A DNA stretch of 64,000 nt from contig NZ_JAGGOJ010000021.1 of assembly GCF_018614575.1 (NCBI RefSeq), forward strand, positions 1 through 64,000, written 5' to 3'. The translations under genes were made by a program, and so were the position numbers. Source of the DNA: Streptomyces sp. ISL-10. GTDB lineage: Bacteria; Actinomycetota; Actinomycetes; Streptomycetales; Streptomycetaceae. Below the pieces are notes generated by a model. It was not told where the DNA came from and searched no databases. It saw nothing but the letters and a program-made list of their open reading frames with translations. This document shows, one piece after another, positions 33,577 to 42,513 of this stretch (positions within the stretch are counted from its first letter, which is position 1; each line of letters begins with the position of its first letter).

Positions 33577-35430
33577 TCAGTCGTCTTCGTTGTCGCCGAA
33601 GTCGGGGCGGACGCCACGGGCGGCCATGACCTCGTCGTTGGAGGTGCCGGCGGCGACCATCGGCCACACCTGGGCGTCCTCGTGGACGATGAAGTCGATC
33701 ACGACCGGGCGGTCGTTGATCGCGTTCGCCTCGGCGATGACCTTGTCCAGATCGTCCGGGGACTCGCAGCGGATCGCGTAGCAGCCCATGGCCTCGGACA
33801 GCTTGACGAAGTCCGGGACGCGGGTGCCCGCGCTCTTCTCCATGCCGGTGGCATCGGGACCCGAGTGCAGCACGGTGTTGGAGTAGCGCTGGTTGTAGAA
33901 CAGGGTCTGCCACTGGCGGACCATCCCGAGGGCGCCGTTGTTGATGATCGCGACCTTGATCGGGATGTTGTTCAGGGCGCAGGTGGTGAGCTCCTGATTC
34001 GTCATCTGGAAGCAGCCGTCGCCGTCGATCGCCCAGACCGTGCGGTCGGGGGCGCCGGCCTTGGCGCCCATCGCGGCCGGGACCGCGTAGCCCATCGTCC
34101 CGGCGCCGCCGGAGTTGAGCCAGGTGGCGGGCTGCTCGTAGTCGATGAAGTGGGCGGCCCACATCTGGTGCTGGCCGACGCCCGCGGCGAAGATCGTGCC
34201 CTCGGGCGCGAGTTCGCCGATGCGCTGGATGACCTGCTGCGGGGCGAGGCTGCCGTCGTCGGGCTGCTCGTAGCCCAGCGGGTAGGTCTCGCGCCAGCGG
34301 TTGAGGTCCTTCCACCAGGCGCTGTAGTCACCGGTGTTGCCCTCGTTGTGCTCGGCCTGGACCGCCTGCACCAGGTCGGCGATGACCTCGCGGGCGTCGC
34401 CGACGATCGGGACGTCGGCGGTGCGGTTCTTGCCGATCTCGGCCGGGTCGATGTCGGCGTGGACGACCTTGGCGTACGGGGCGAAGCTGTCCAGCTTGCC
34501 GGTGACGCGGTCGTCGAAGCGGGCTCCGAGGGCGACGATCAGGTCGGCCTTCTGCAGCGCGGTGACGGCGGTGACCGCACCGTGCATGCCCGGCATTCCC
34601 ACGTGCAGGGGGTGGCTGTCGGGGAACGCGCCCAGCGCCATCAGGGTGGTGGTGACGGGGGCTCCGGTGAGCTCGGCGAGGACCTTCAGCTCGGCGGTCG
34701 CGCCGGCCTTGAGGACGCCGCCGCCGACGTACAGCACCGGGCGCTTGGCGGCGGTGATGAGCTTGGCTGCCTCGCGGATCTGCTTGGCGTGCGGCTTGGT
34801 GACCGGCCGGTAACCGGGCAGGTCGGTCTGCGGCGGCCAGCTGAAGGTGGTCCGTGCCTGGAGGGCGTCCTTGGCGATGTCGACCAGGACGGGGCCGGGC
34901 CGGCCGGTCGAGGCGATGTGGAACGCCTCGGCGATGGTGCGTGGGATGTCCTCGGCCTTGGTGACCAGGAAGTTGTGCTTGGTGATCGGCATCGTGATGC
35001 CGCAGATGTCCGCCTCCTGGAAGGCGTCCGTGCCGATCGCCTTGGAGGAGACCTGGCCGGTGATCGCGACGAGCGGCACGGAGTCCATGTGCGCGTCGGC
35101 GATCGGGGTGACCAGGTTGGTGGCGCCGGGGCCCGACGTGGCCATGCAGACGCCGACCCTGCCGGTGGCCTGCGCGTAGCCGGTGGCCGCGTGGCCGGCG
35201 CCCTGCTCGTGGCGGACCAGGACGTGCCGGACCTTGGTGGAGTCCATCATCGGGTCGTACGCCGGGAGGATGGCGCCGCCCGGAATACCGAAGACCGTGT
35301 CGGCCCCTACTTCCTCGAGAGAGCGAATGAGGGACTGCGCACCCGTGACGTGTTCGACGGTGGCGGACGGCTGTCCGCCGCTACGGGCCCGCGGCTGAGG
35401 ATGGTGGGCCCCGGTGGCCTGCTCGGTCAT
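33577..35430 (-). CDS. ilvB: Acetolactate synthase large (catalytic) subunit
   Basis: The 617-residue thiamine-diphosphate enzyme starts MTEQATGAHHPQ, with GAGAAGAGAAG in front; the frame extends into the leader but has no other good start. The catalytic Glu region GADTVFGIPGGAILPAYD, the Pyr domain GPGATNLVTPIADAHMDSVPLVAITGQV, and the ThDP/Mg motif GDGCFQMTNQELTTCALNNIPIKVAIINN are intact. It condenses pyruvate into acetolactate. Expression is governed by the leader peptide and terminator upstream. Confidence 0.95.
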   Translation of the reverse strand: MTEQATGAHHPQPRARSGGQPSATVEHVTGAQSLIRSLEEVGADTVFGIPGGAILPAYDPMMDSTKVRHVLVRHEQGAGHAATGYAQATGRVGVCMATSGPGATNLVTPIADAHMDSVPLVAITGQVSSKAIGTDAFQEADICGITMPITKHNFLVTKAEDIPRTIAEAFHIASTGRPGPVLVDIAKDALQARTTFSWPPQTDLPGYRPVTKPHAKQIREAAKLITAAKRPVLYVGGGVLKAGATAELKVLAELTGAPVTTTLMALGAFPDSHPLHVGMPGMHGAVTAVTALQKADLIVALGARFDDRVTGKLDSFAPYAKVVHADIDPAEIGKNRTADVPIVGDAREVIADLVQAVQAEHNEGNTGDYSAWWKDLNRWRETYPLGYEQPDDGSLAPQQVIQRIGELAPEGTIFAAGVGQHQMWAAHFIDYEQPATWLNSGGAGTMGYAVPAAMGAKAGAPDRTVWAIDGDGCFQMTNQELTTCALNNIPIKVAIINNGALGMVRQWQTLFYNQRYSNTVLHSGPDATGMEKSAGTRVPDFVKLSEAMGCYAIRCESPDDLDKVIAEANAINDRPVVIDFIVHEDAQVWPMVAAGTSNDEVMAARGVRPDFGDNEDD

Positions 35431-35498
35431 CGGCTTCTCTTCTCGATGCTGAGGGTTTTTGCGAGGGTTTGGTACGGGTTCGGTACGTGCCGGTGCAA

Positions 35499-35533
35499 CA
35501 AAAAACCCCTCGTGCCGTGAGGCAAGCGAGGGG
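35499..35533 (-). terminator. ilvB attenuator hairpin
   Basis: On the minus strand CCCCTCG...CGAGGGG pair and are followed by TTTTTTGTTG. It is between the leader peptide stop and ilvB, the normal place of a transcription attenuator. Confidence 0.9.
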
Positions 35534-35578
35534 AGCGCGTCGGGAGGTGTCCGCAGAGCCTGATCGGTGCGGCTCTGC

Positions 35579-35620
35579 TCAGCCGACGCGCTTTCCAAGT
35601 ACGAGAATTCGGGTGCGCAT
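35579..35620 (-). CDS. ilv leader peptide MRTRILVLGKRVG
   Basis: The 13-codon frame contains Ile-Leu-Val-Leu in a row and a further Val, the three branched-chain amino acids whose synthesis ilvBNC drives. It ends 45 bp before the attenuator hairpin. Closely similar leader peptides have been reported before ilvB in streptomycetes. Codon-dependent ribosome stalling would prevent the terminator. The ATG coincides with the expected transcription start, so it is probably translated leaderlessly. Confidence 0.88.
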   Translation of the reverse strand: MRTRILVLGKRVG

Positions 35621-35627
35621 GGCACTG

Positions 35628-35657
35628 ACCCTCTCCCCGCCGCGCCGTCACTGTCAA
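35628..35657 (-). promoter_or_regulatory. ilvBNC promoter, -35 box inside the stop codon of the upstream gene
   Basis: TTGACA (35652-35657) and GAGGGT (35628-35633) are 18 bp apart on the minus strand. Transcription would begin about 7 bp on, at the leader peptide ATG. The TGA of TTGACA is the stop codon of the upstream GGDEF gene. Confidence 0.7.
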
Positions 35658-38600
35658 GTGGGTGGGACACGCGTCTCACTATTTGAGCCATTTCGCGCAG
35701 GCGGAATGCCCACGGTCAGAACCGGCATCGGCATCCCCGCCGGGACCGGGTACTGGTCCCTGACCAGGGCACGGCGCAGCCGGTACTCGTCCAGCGGCCC
35801 CGCGAAGGCCATGCCCTGCCCGTGCGTGCAGCCCATGGCCCGCAGCGCGAGCACCTGCTCCGGCATGTCCACTCCGTCCGCGACGGACTGCATGCCGAGA
35901 TCTCGGGCGATGCGCAGCAGCCCGCTGGTGATCTTGTGCAAACGGGCGGACTCGACGACGCCCTCGACCAGGCCGCGGTCGAGCTTCAGCACGTCCACGG
36001 GCAGGCGCCGCAGGGCGTTGATGGCCGCGTAGCCGCTGCCGAAGCCGTCCAGGGCGATCCGTACGCCGAGCCTGCGCAGGGCGACCAGCCGCTGCTCCAA
36101 CTCGTCGAAGGAGATCCGCGGGTCGCTGTCCGCGAGCTCGATGACCAGCGCCCCGGAGGGCAGCTGGTGGCGGGTGAGCAGCGCCTCGATCGAACCCAGC
36201 GGCAGGGACCTGTCCAGCAGCAGCCGGGCCGACAGCCGTACCGCGACGGGGGTCGGATGGCCGAGCCTGCCGCGCTCGGCGGCCTGTTCCACGGCCTCCT
36301 CGAGCAGCCAGCGGCCGAGCTCGGCGGTGCGGGTGCCCTCGTCGGCGACCCGCAGGAACTCGGCGGGGGTGAACAGTATGCCCTGCGCCGAACGCCATCG
36401 GGCCTGCGCGGACACGGCGGCGATCCGTCCGGTGGTCAGGCTCACCACGGGCTGGTGCAGGAGGGCGAACTCGCCGTCGTGCAGGGCACTGCGCAGCCTG
36501 GCGGCCAGCTCGGTGCGGCGCACCACGTCGGCCTGCATCTGGGGCGCGTACAACTCGACGCGGTCCTTGCCGGCGGCCTTGGCGCGGTACATGGCGAGAT
36601 CCGCGTTGCGCATGAGGTCGGTGGGGCTGATGCCCGGTTCGGCGAAGGCCACGCCGATGGAGGCGGCCACCCGTACCTCGGTGCCGTCGATGCGGTACGG
36701 CTGGGAGAGCATGAGCCGCAGCCGGTCGGCGATCTCGTGCACCTGGAGCTCGCGGGCGGTCCGGTCGTGGGTGCCGTCGCCGACGATGAGCGCCGCGAAC
36801 TCGTCGCCGCCGAGCCGCGCTGCGGTGTCCCCGGCCCGTACGGAATCGGCCAGCCGGCGGGCCGCCTGGATCAGCAGCTCGTCGCCCGCCTGATGGCCGA
36901 GACGGTCGTTGACGCCCTTGAAGCCGTCGAGGTCGATGAAGAGCACGGCGGTGCCCGGGTCGCCGGACCTGCGGCCGGTCAGGGCGCGGCGGACCTGCTC
37001 GGCGAACAGGGCGCGGTTGGGCAGGTCGGTCAGCGGGTCGTGCTCGGCGTTGTGCTGGAGCTGGGCCTGCAGGCGCACCCGCTCGGTGACGTCCCGGCTG
37101 TTGAAGATCAGCCCGCCCTGGTGGCGGCTGACCGTGGACTCCACATTGAGCCACTCGCCCGTACCCGACCTGAAGCGGCACTCGATGCGGGTCGTCGGCT
37201 CGTCAGCGGCGGAAGCGGAAGCGGAGGCGGCGAGGAACCGGCGCACCTCGTGGACGACACGGCCGAGGTCCTCGGGGTGGATGAGCGAGGCCAGCTCGGA
37301 GCCGACCAGCTCCTCGGCATCACGCCCGTAGACCTTCGTGGCCGCGGGCGAGACGTAACGCAGGACACCCGTGGGCGCGGCGATCATGATGACGTCGCTG
37401 GAGCCCTGGACCAGGGAGCGGAAGTGGTTCTCCTTCTGGGCCAGTTCATGGGTGAGCGCGATGTTGTCCAAGAGCATGATGCCCTGCCGGACGACGAGGG
37501 CGAGGACGACCGTGCAGCCGGTGATCACGACCACGCGGTCGACACGGCGGTCTTCGGTGACGCTGTACAGGATCCCGAGCGTGCACACCGCCGCGGCGAG
37601 ATACGGCGTGAGGGCGGCGAGCGAGCTCGCGAGGGGCCGTCCGGTCTGCCGGGGCCCGCGCGGCGGTCCGCCGGCCTCGGTGGCACGGCGCGCGCCCCAG
37701 GGTGCGTACGCGAGCAGCAGTGATCCGGCGAACCAGCCCGCGTCGAGCAGCCGGCCCGACTGGTAACTCTCGCGCAGCAGCGGCAGGGTGAACAGGGCGT
37801 CACACAGCACGGTCAGGGCGAGCCCCGCGATCGCCGTGTTGACGGCGGAGCGGTTGGCCGGTGAACGCCGGAAGTGGAGCGCGAGCACCATGCTGACCAG
37901 CACGATGTCCAGCAGTGGATAGGCAAGGGACAGCGCCGCCGGCGCCACGCTCTCGCCCTGGGCATGCGCGGTGTGGGCGAGGGCGAGGCTCCACGACAGG
38001 GTGAGCAGCGAGCCGCCGATCAGCCAGGCGTCGAGACCCAGGCAGACCCAGCCGGCCCTGGTCACCGGGCGCTTGGCGAGCACCAGGAGGCCGACGACGG
38101 CCGGGGGCGCGAAGCACAGGAAGAACAGGTCGGCGACCGACGGGCTCGGCACCTCGCGCCCGAGCACCACCTCGTACCAGCCCCAGACGGCGTTGCCGGC
38201 CGATGCCATCAGCGAGGAGAGCGAGAACAGCAGCCAGGCGGGGCGGAGGCGGCACTCGGGTGTGCGCGCGTAGAAATGGCACGAGACCGCGGCGACGAGC
38301 GCGGCAGCGCTGAGCCCGAAGTCGCCCATGATCAGCGCCAGTTCTCGCGAGCCCCAGCCCAGGGCCGCGCCCACGCCGTACCCGGCGCAGACGGCGGCCA
38401 GGGTGAGCTGCGGAAGCAGCGCACCACCGCCCGAGACGGCGTCCCGGGCTATCACCGCTCCCGGGGCGCTCACCGCGCCGCCGCCCTCGGGTGCGTGGTC
38501 GGCGGCTGGGGCCTCGCCGGGTGGATGATCGGCGGGTGCGCCGAGCACGGCCGGCGCATCGGAGTACGCACTGCCCGGTGGCGCCTGCACGGCGGAGAGC

Positions 38601-38689
38601 ACAGCAGCCGCCGTCGGCGGCCCCGCCGCGTCGGTTCGTCGGTCCATCGACCCTGCATCGCCCGTCGCCCCCCTCAGGTCTGAAGCCAT
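35654..38689 (-). CDS. Membrane-anchored diguanylate cyclase with PAS, GGDEF and degenerate EAL domains
   Basis: The protein is about 1011 residues (start uncertain between 38707, 38689 and 38647). About nine membrane helices (roughly 60-400) are followed by a PAS domain (NHFRSLVQGSSDVIMIAAPTG). The GGDEF domain is intact (ARLGGDEFAALI, with RAGD as an inhibitory I-site). The EAL domain has lost its catalytic residues: EAL reads SAQ, the DD pair of DDFGTG reads DG, and AEGVE reads ADGVD. It should make cyclic di-GMP but not degrade it. It lies directly upstream of the ilvB leader on the same strand. By position it may be the protein called CdgF in other streptomycetes; I could not verify that. 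Confidence 0.88.
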   Translation of the reverse strand: MASDLRGATGDAGSMDRRTDAAGPPTAAAVLSAVQAPPGSAYSDAPAVLGAPADHPPGEAPAADHAPEGGGAVSAPGAVIARDAVSGGGALLPQLTLAAVCAGYGVGAALGWGSRELALIMGDFGLSAAALVAAVSCHFYARTPECRLRPAWLLFSLSSLMASAGNAVWGWYEVVLGREVPSPSVADLFFLCFAPPAVVGLLVLAKRPVTRAGWVCLGLDAWLIGGSLLTLSWSLALAHTAHAQGESVAPAALSLAYPLLDIVLVSMVLALHFRRSPANRSAVNTAIAGLALTVLCDALFTLPLLRESYQSGRLLDAGWFAGSLLLAYAPWGARRATEAGGPPRGPRQTGRPLASSLAALTPYLAAAVCTLGILYSVTEDRRVDRVVVITGCTVVLALVVRQGIMLLDNIALTHELAQKENHFRSLVQGSSDVIMIAAPTGVLRYVSPAATKVYGRDAEELVGSELASLIHPEDLGRVVHEVRRFLAASASASAADEPTTRIECRFRSGTGEWLNVESTVSRHQGGLIFNSRDVTERVRLQAQLQHNAEHDPLTDLPNRALFAEQVRRALTGRRSGDPGTAVLFIDLDGFKGVNDRLGHQAGDELLIQAARRLADSVRAGDTAARLGGDEFAALIVGDGTHDRTARELQVHEIADRLRLMLSQPYRIDGTEVRVAASIGVAFAEPGISPTDLMRNADLAMYRAKAAGKDRVELYAPQMQADVVRRTELAARLRSALHDGEFALLHQPVVSLTTGRIAAVSAQARWRSAQGILFTPAEFLRVADEGTRTAELGRWLLEEAVEQAAERGRLGHPTPVAVRLSARLLLDRSLPLGSIEALLTRHQLPSGALVIELADSDPRISFDELEQRLVALRRLGVRIALDGFGSGYAAINALRRLPVDVLKLDRGLVEGVVESARLHKITSGLLRIARDLGMQSVADGVDMPEQVLALRAMGCTHGQGMAFAGPLDEYRLRRALVRDQYPVPAGMPMPVLTVGIPPARNGSNSETRVPPT

Positions 38690-38740
38690 CACCTCGCGTA
38701 GCAGCACCGCCCCTCGCGCCCGGTGCAGCCCCCAGGTCGG

Positions 38741-38760
38741 GACGATACACCAATATCGTC
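38741..38760. promoter_or_regulatory. Inverted repeat GACGATA-N6-TATCGTC upstream of the GGDEF gene
   Basis: Seven-bp perfect arms around CACCAA lie about 50-110 bp upstream of the candidate starts, in an AT-richer patch. It is a plausible operator. No assignment to a known regulator is possible from this single site. Confidence 0.5.
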
Positions 38761-38865
38761 ACTCAGGGACATAGGTCCTCTACTCTCCGTGACGACCTGC
38801 GGCGATTGCGGCACGCCGCGCATTCGGTTGACTTCGCAGAGTGTTCGCGAGCCGTCGCGCAGCGG

Positions 38866-39819
38866 TCAGGAGCCGGTGGTCATCACCACGTTCCGCAGGG
38901 GCTCCTCCGCGGTGAACCGGGTGAGCTGATCGGCCAGCAGACGCTTTGCCCGGGGCATAAACGCCGTGGTCGAGCCACCGACATGGGGACTGATCAGGAC
39001 GCCGGGCGCGTGCCAGAGCGGATGCCCCGCGGGCAGCGGCTCGGGGTCGGTGACATCCAGCGCCGCGGTGATCCGTCCGCTCTCCACCTCTGCGAGCAGC
39101 GCCTTTGTGTCGACGACGGGTCCGCGGGCGACGTTCACAAGGAGCGCGCCGTCCTTCATCCGGGCCAGGAAGTCGGCCCCCACCAGGCCCTTCGTCTGCT
39201 CCGTGAGCGGCGTGGAGACAATCACGACGTCCGCGGCCGGCAGCAGCTCCGGCAGGTCGGCGAGTGCGCGCACTTCGCCGCGCTCCGTTGCCCGGGCGGA
39301 GCGCGCGACGCGCGCCACCCGCGCGCACTCGAAGGGCGCGAGCCGGTCCTCGATGGCCGCGCCGATGGAGCCGTAACCGACGATGAGGACCGATTTGTCG
39401 GCGAGCGCCGGATAGAAGCCCGCCCGCCACTCCTCGGCGTCCTGCCCCCGCACGAAACCGGGAATGCCGCGCAGCGAGGCGAGGATCAGCGCGAGCGTGA
39501 GCTCGGCGGTCGACGCCTCGTGCACCCCGCGGGCGTTGCACAGGCGTACACCCTCCGGCAACGACGAAAGCCCCGGCTCCACATGGTCGATACCGGCGGA
39601 GAGGGTCTGCACGACGCGCACGGACCGCATCGCCGCCAGGGGGCGTATGGCGACCTCCATGCCCTTCATGTACGGGACGACGTAGTAGACGCAGTGGGCG
39701 GGGTCGGCCGGGAAGTCGGGTCCACCGTCCCAGAACCGGTACGTGAGCCCCGAGCGGGCGGGCGCGGGCAGGCCGTCGATCTCGTCGGCCGGGATGGGCA
39801 GCCACACATCAGCAGTCAT
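38866..39819 (-). CDS. D-2-hydroxyacid dehydrogenase family protein
   Basis: The 317-residue protein begins MTADVWLPIPADEIDGLPAP. It has the NAD motif VLIVGYGSIGAAIEDRL (about 143-159), catalytic Arg in LLVNVARGPVVDTKALL, and His in ISPHVGGSTTAFMPRA. It lacks the ACT or regulatory domains of SerA. The family reduces 2-keto acids (glyoxylate, hydroxypyruvate and others); the specific substrate is unknown. It diverges from an aldo/keto reductase gene with an 84-bp spacer, so the two may share regulation. Confidence 0.85.
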   Translation of the reverse strand: MTADVWLPIPADEIDGLPAPARSGLTYRFWDGGPDFPADPAHCVYYVVPYMKGMEVAIRPLAAMRSVRVVQTLSAGIDHVEPGLSSLPEGVRLCNARGVHEASTAELTLALILASLRGIPGFVRGQDAEEWRAGFYPALADKSVLIVGYGSIGAAIEDRLAPFECARVARVARSARATERGEVRALADLPELLPAADVVIVSTPLTEQTKGLVGADFLARMKDGALLVNVARGPVVDTKALLAEVESGRITAALDVTDPEPLPAGHPLWHAPGVLISPHVGGSTTAFMPRAKRLLADQLTRFTAEEPLRNVVMTTGS

Positions 39820-39903
39820 GGTCAGGAGGCTATGCGAAGGGATCCGGACAGCATTGGTTAGTTTTGAGGACGGCCATGCGGCCCGACGGGAAGGTACGGG
39901 GAG

Positions 39904-40902
39904 TTGGAGCGCAGGACAATCGGTGCGGCGGCCCTCGAAGTGGGCGCCGTCGGCCTCGGCTGCATGCCGATGAGCTGGGCCTACACCAGCTCCGAGCAAC
40001 GCGGGGAGCGCTCGCTGCGTGCCGTCCACGCCGCGCTGGACGCCGGTGCCACCCTGCTCGACACGGCCGACATGTACGGGCCGTTCACCAACGAACTGCT
40101 GCTCGGCAGGGCACTCAAGGAACGGCGCCCGGAGGCCTTCGTGTCGACGAAGGCGGGTCTGCTGGTGGGGGACCAGCACATCGTCGCCAACGGGCGCCCC
40201 GGATATGTGAAGCGGGCCTGCGACGCGTCGCTGCGCCGCCTGCAGACCGATGTGATCGACCTCTACCAACTGCACCGGGCGGATCCCGAGGTGCCCGTGG
40301 AGGAGACCTGGGGTGCGATGGCGGAGCTGGTGTCGGCGGGCAAGGTGCGGGCGCTCGGCCTGTGCGCGGTAGGGGCGCGTGCCGGACGCCGTTCGGGGGC
40401 GGACCCACATGAGCAAACGATTCGGCAGCTGGAGCGGGTGCAGCAGGTGTTCCCGGTGAGCGCGGTCGAGGCGGAGCTGTCGGTGTGGTCGCCGGAGGCG
40501 CTGGATCGGCTGCTGCCGTGGTGCGAGGCGCGCGGGATCGGGTTCCTGGCGGCGATGCCGCTGGGGAACGGTTTCCTCACGGGGACGCTGACGCCCGGGC
40601 AGGGCTTCGAGGCGGACGACGCACGGGCACGGCATCCGCGGTTCACGGCGGAGATGATGGCGGCCAACCAGCCGGTGGTGGCAGGCCTCCGGCGGATCGC
40701 GGAGCGGCACGGCCCGGGCACGACGCCCGCGCGCGTGGCGCTGGCCTGGGTGCTCCGGCAGGGGCGGCACGTGGTGCCGCTGCCGGGGACGAAGCGGCCG
40801 CGGTGGGCGGTGGAGAACGCGACCGCGGCGGATCTGGAGCTGACCGCGCGGGACCTGTCCGAGATCGCCGCACTCCCACCGGCGCGAGGGTCCTGGGACT
40901 GA
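39904..40902 (+). CDS. Aldo/keto reductase
   Basis: The 332-residue TIM-barrel oxidoreductase starts with TTG at 39904, with GGGGAG directly upstream. The catalytic tetrad is visible: Asp and Tyr in LLDTADMYGPFTNE, Lys in FVSTKAG, and His in YQLHRADPEVPVEETWGAMAELVSAGKVRALGLC. It reduces aldehydes or ketones with NADPH. The C-terminal AWVLRQGRHVVPLPGTKRPRWAVENATAADLEL is typical of the AKR11/12-like group. Substrate unknown. Confidence 0.9.
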   Translation: MERRTIGAAALEVGAVGLGCMPMSWAYTSSEQRGERSLRAVHAALDAGATLLDTADMYGPFTNELLLGRALKERRPEAFVSTKAGLLVGDQHIVANGRPGYVKRACDASLRRLQTDVIDLYQLHRADPEVPVEETWGAMAELVSAGKVRALGLCAVGARAGRRSGADPHEQTIRQLERVQQVFPVSAVEAELSVWSPEALDRLLPWCEARGIGFLAAMPLGNGFLTGTLTPGQGFEADDARARHPRFTAEMMAANQPVVAGLRRIAERHGPGTTPARVALAWVLRQGRHVVPLPGTKRPRWAVENATAADLELTARDLSEIAALPPARGSWD

Positions 40903-41119
40903 GGTGGGCCGGGGCGGGACGGGCCGGCGGCGCGGCGGGGCGTGCCCGTCCGGTGGAGGGTGCAGCGGGAGCGGCGGGCGGGCCGGGGCCCGCGCAGGGC
41001 GGACGAAGCGTTCTGTCGAAGATCGGGAACCTCTGGGCCGGTTGCGGTGTAAGAACAGTAGTCAGGCAGTTCACCCGGCTCGCCGGGCAGCGCAAGCAGC
41101 CGTCGAAGGGATCACCACC

Positions 41120-42289
41120 GTGCACCGTCCTGCATTGACGGCCGTCATGGCCGCCGCCGTGCTCGTTCTCACGGGCGGGTGCTCCTCGGGCGACGGGAGG
41201 GATTCGGCGGGTCGTGCCGGGCCGTCCTCGGATGCCGCGGCCTCTCCCACCGGCGGCTCCGCCGGCACCTCCCCCGCTCCCTCGGGACCGCCGGCCAAAG
41301 GCTCCGTGAAGGTCGTCTCGACCCTGACGGAGGGGCTGGAATCCCCCTGGGGCGTTGCGGCTCTGCCCGGCGGGGACCTGCTGGTCGCCTCACGCGACAA
41401 GGGCACGATCACCCGTGTCGCGGCGGACGGCGGCAAGAAGACGGAGATCGGTTCCGTGCCGGGCGTCGCCCCCGGCGGGGAGGGTGGTCTGCTGGGCCTC
41501 GCTGTCTCCCCGTCCTTCGCCTCGGACGGCCAGATCTACGCGTACTTCACCACCGCCTCGGACAACCGCATCGCCCGCATGCTGTACGACGACCAGAAGC
41601 CGTCCGGGCAGCAGTTGGGCGCGCCGGACACGGTGCTGCGGGGCATCCCCAAGGGGGTCATCCACAACGGCGGGCGGATCGCCTTCGGTCCGGACAAGAT
41701 GCTCTACGCGGGCACAGGGGAGACGGGTGACACGGGGCTCGCGCAGGACAAGAAGTCGCTGGGCGGCAAGATCCTGCGGATGACCCCGGACGGCGAGCCG
41801 GTGCACGGCAATCCCGAGGCCGACTCGGTGGTGTATTCGTACGGGCACCGCAATGTGCAGGGCCTCGCCTGGGACGCCGAGAAACGGCTGTGGGCGGCCG
41901 AGTTCGGGCAGAACACCTGGGACGAGCTGAATCTCGTCGAGCCGGGGAAGAACTACGGCTGGCCGGCGGCGGAGGGCAAGGCCGGCAAGGCGGGCTTCAC
42001 CGACCCGGTGGCGCAGTGGCGGACGGCTGACGCCTCGCCGAGCGGTATCGCCTACGCCGAGGGGTCGATCTGGATGGCCGGGCTGCGCGGCGAGCGCCTG
42101 TGGCGGATTCCGCTGTCCGGCGCGGAACCTTCGGCGGAGCCCCAGGCGTTCCTCGAAGAGGAGTACGGCCGTCTGCGCACCGTGCTGTCGGTGGGCGGCG
42201 ACCAGGTCTGGCTCGTCACCAGCGAGACGGACACCCGGGGCACGCCCGAGCCGGGTGACGACAGGATCCTCCGGTTGGAGGTGAGGTAG
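41120..42289 (+). CDS. PQQ-dependent sugar dehydrogenase-like lipoprotein
   Basis: The 389-residue protein starts with GTG at 41120 (AAGGGATC before it). It has a lipoprotein signal with lipobox LTGGC at about 18-22, followed by a Ser/Gly/Pro linker to residue 65. The six-bladed propeller of the GSDH/soluble quinoprotein family follows: LESPWGVAALPGGDLLVASRD, GGEGGLLGLAVSPSF, DNRIARM, GGRIAFGPDKMLYAGTGETGD, YSYGHRNVQGLAWD and AAEFGQNTWDELNLVEPGKNYGWP. The family oxidises aldoses at the outer membrane face with PQQ or a related cofactor. No PQQ synthesis genes are near, so cofactor use is uncertain. Confidence 0.9.
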   Translation: MHRPALTAVMAAAVLVLTGGCSSGDGRDSAGRAGPSSDAAASPTGGSAGTSPAPSGPPAKGSVKVVSTLTEGLESPWGVAALPGGDLLVASRDKGTITRVAADGGKKTEIGSVPGVAPGGEGGLLGLAVSPSFASDGQIYAYFTTASDNRIARMLYDDQKPSGQQLGAPDTVLRGIPKGVIHNGGRIAFGPDKMLYAGTGETGDTGLAQDKKSLGGKILRMTPDGEPVHGNPEADSVVYSYGHRNVQGLAWDAEKRLWAAEFGQNTWDELNLVEPGKNYGWPAAEGKAGKAGFTDPVAQWRTADASPSGIAYAEGSIWMAGLRGERLWRIPLSGAEPSAEPQAFLEEEYGRLRTVLSVGGDQVWLVTSETDTRGTPEPGDDRILRLEVR

Positions 42290-42303
42290 GAGGCGGCCGG
42301 TCC

Positions 42304-42513
42304 GTGTTCAACACCTTCGAGGAGTTCTTCGCCCCTGGCCGCAGACATACCGACGAGGAGCGCCACCGCCTGGCGCTGACCCGGACCGACGTCGGGGACA
42401 GCGACCCCGGCAGCGGCCCGATAGACCTCGCATCGGGCAGGGTCACGATCCGGGTTGCGCAGGAACCGCCGACTCCTGCGCCGGATGCTCCGTCCCGTCC
42501 AGCAAATCGGTGA
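42304..42513 (+). CDS. DUF6191 family small protein
   Basis: The 69-residue protein starts with GTG (GGAGG 10 bp upstream) as MFNTFEEFFAPGRRHTDEER. The core FFAPGRRHTDEERHRLALTRTDVGDSDPGSGPIDLASG is a pattern I recognise from small Streptomyces proteins annotated as DUF6191. The C-terminal 20 residues are Pro/Ala-rich and overlap the end of the convergent LuxR-type gene by 71 bp. It follows the sugar dehydrogenase gene by 14 bp and may be co-transcribed. Function unknown. Confidence 0.75.
   Translation: MFNTFEEFFAPGRRHTDEERHRLALTRTDVGDSDPGSGPIDLASGRVTIRVAQEPPTPAPDAPSRPANR

Noticed and set aside
38741..38790. BldD-type site upstream of the GGDEF gene
   Set aside because: TGACGATATTGG does not match the palindromic BldD consensus well enough to claim.
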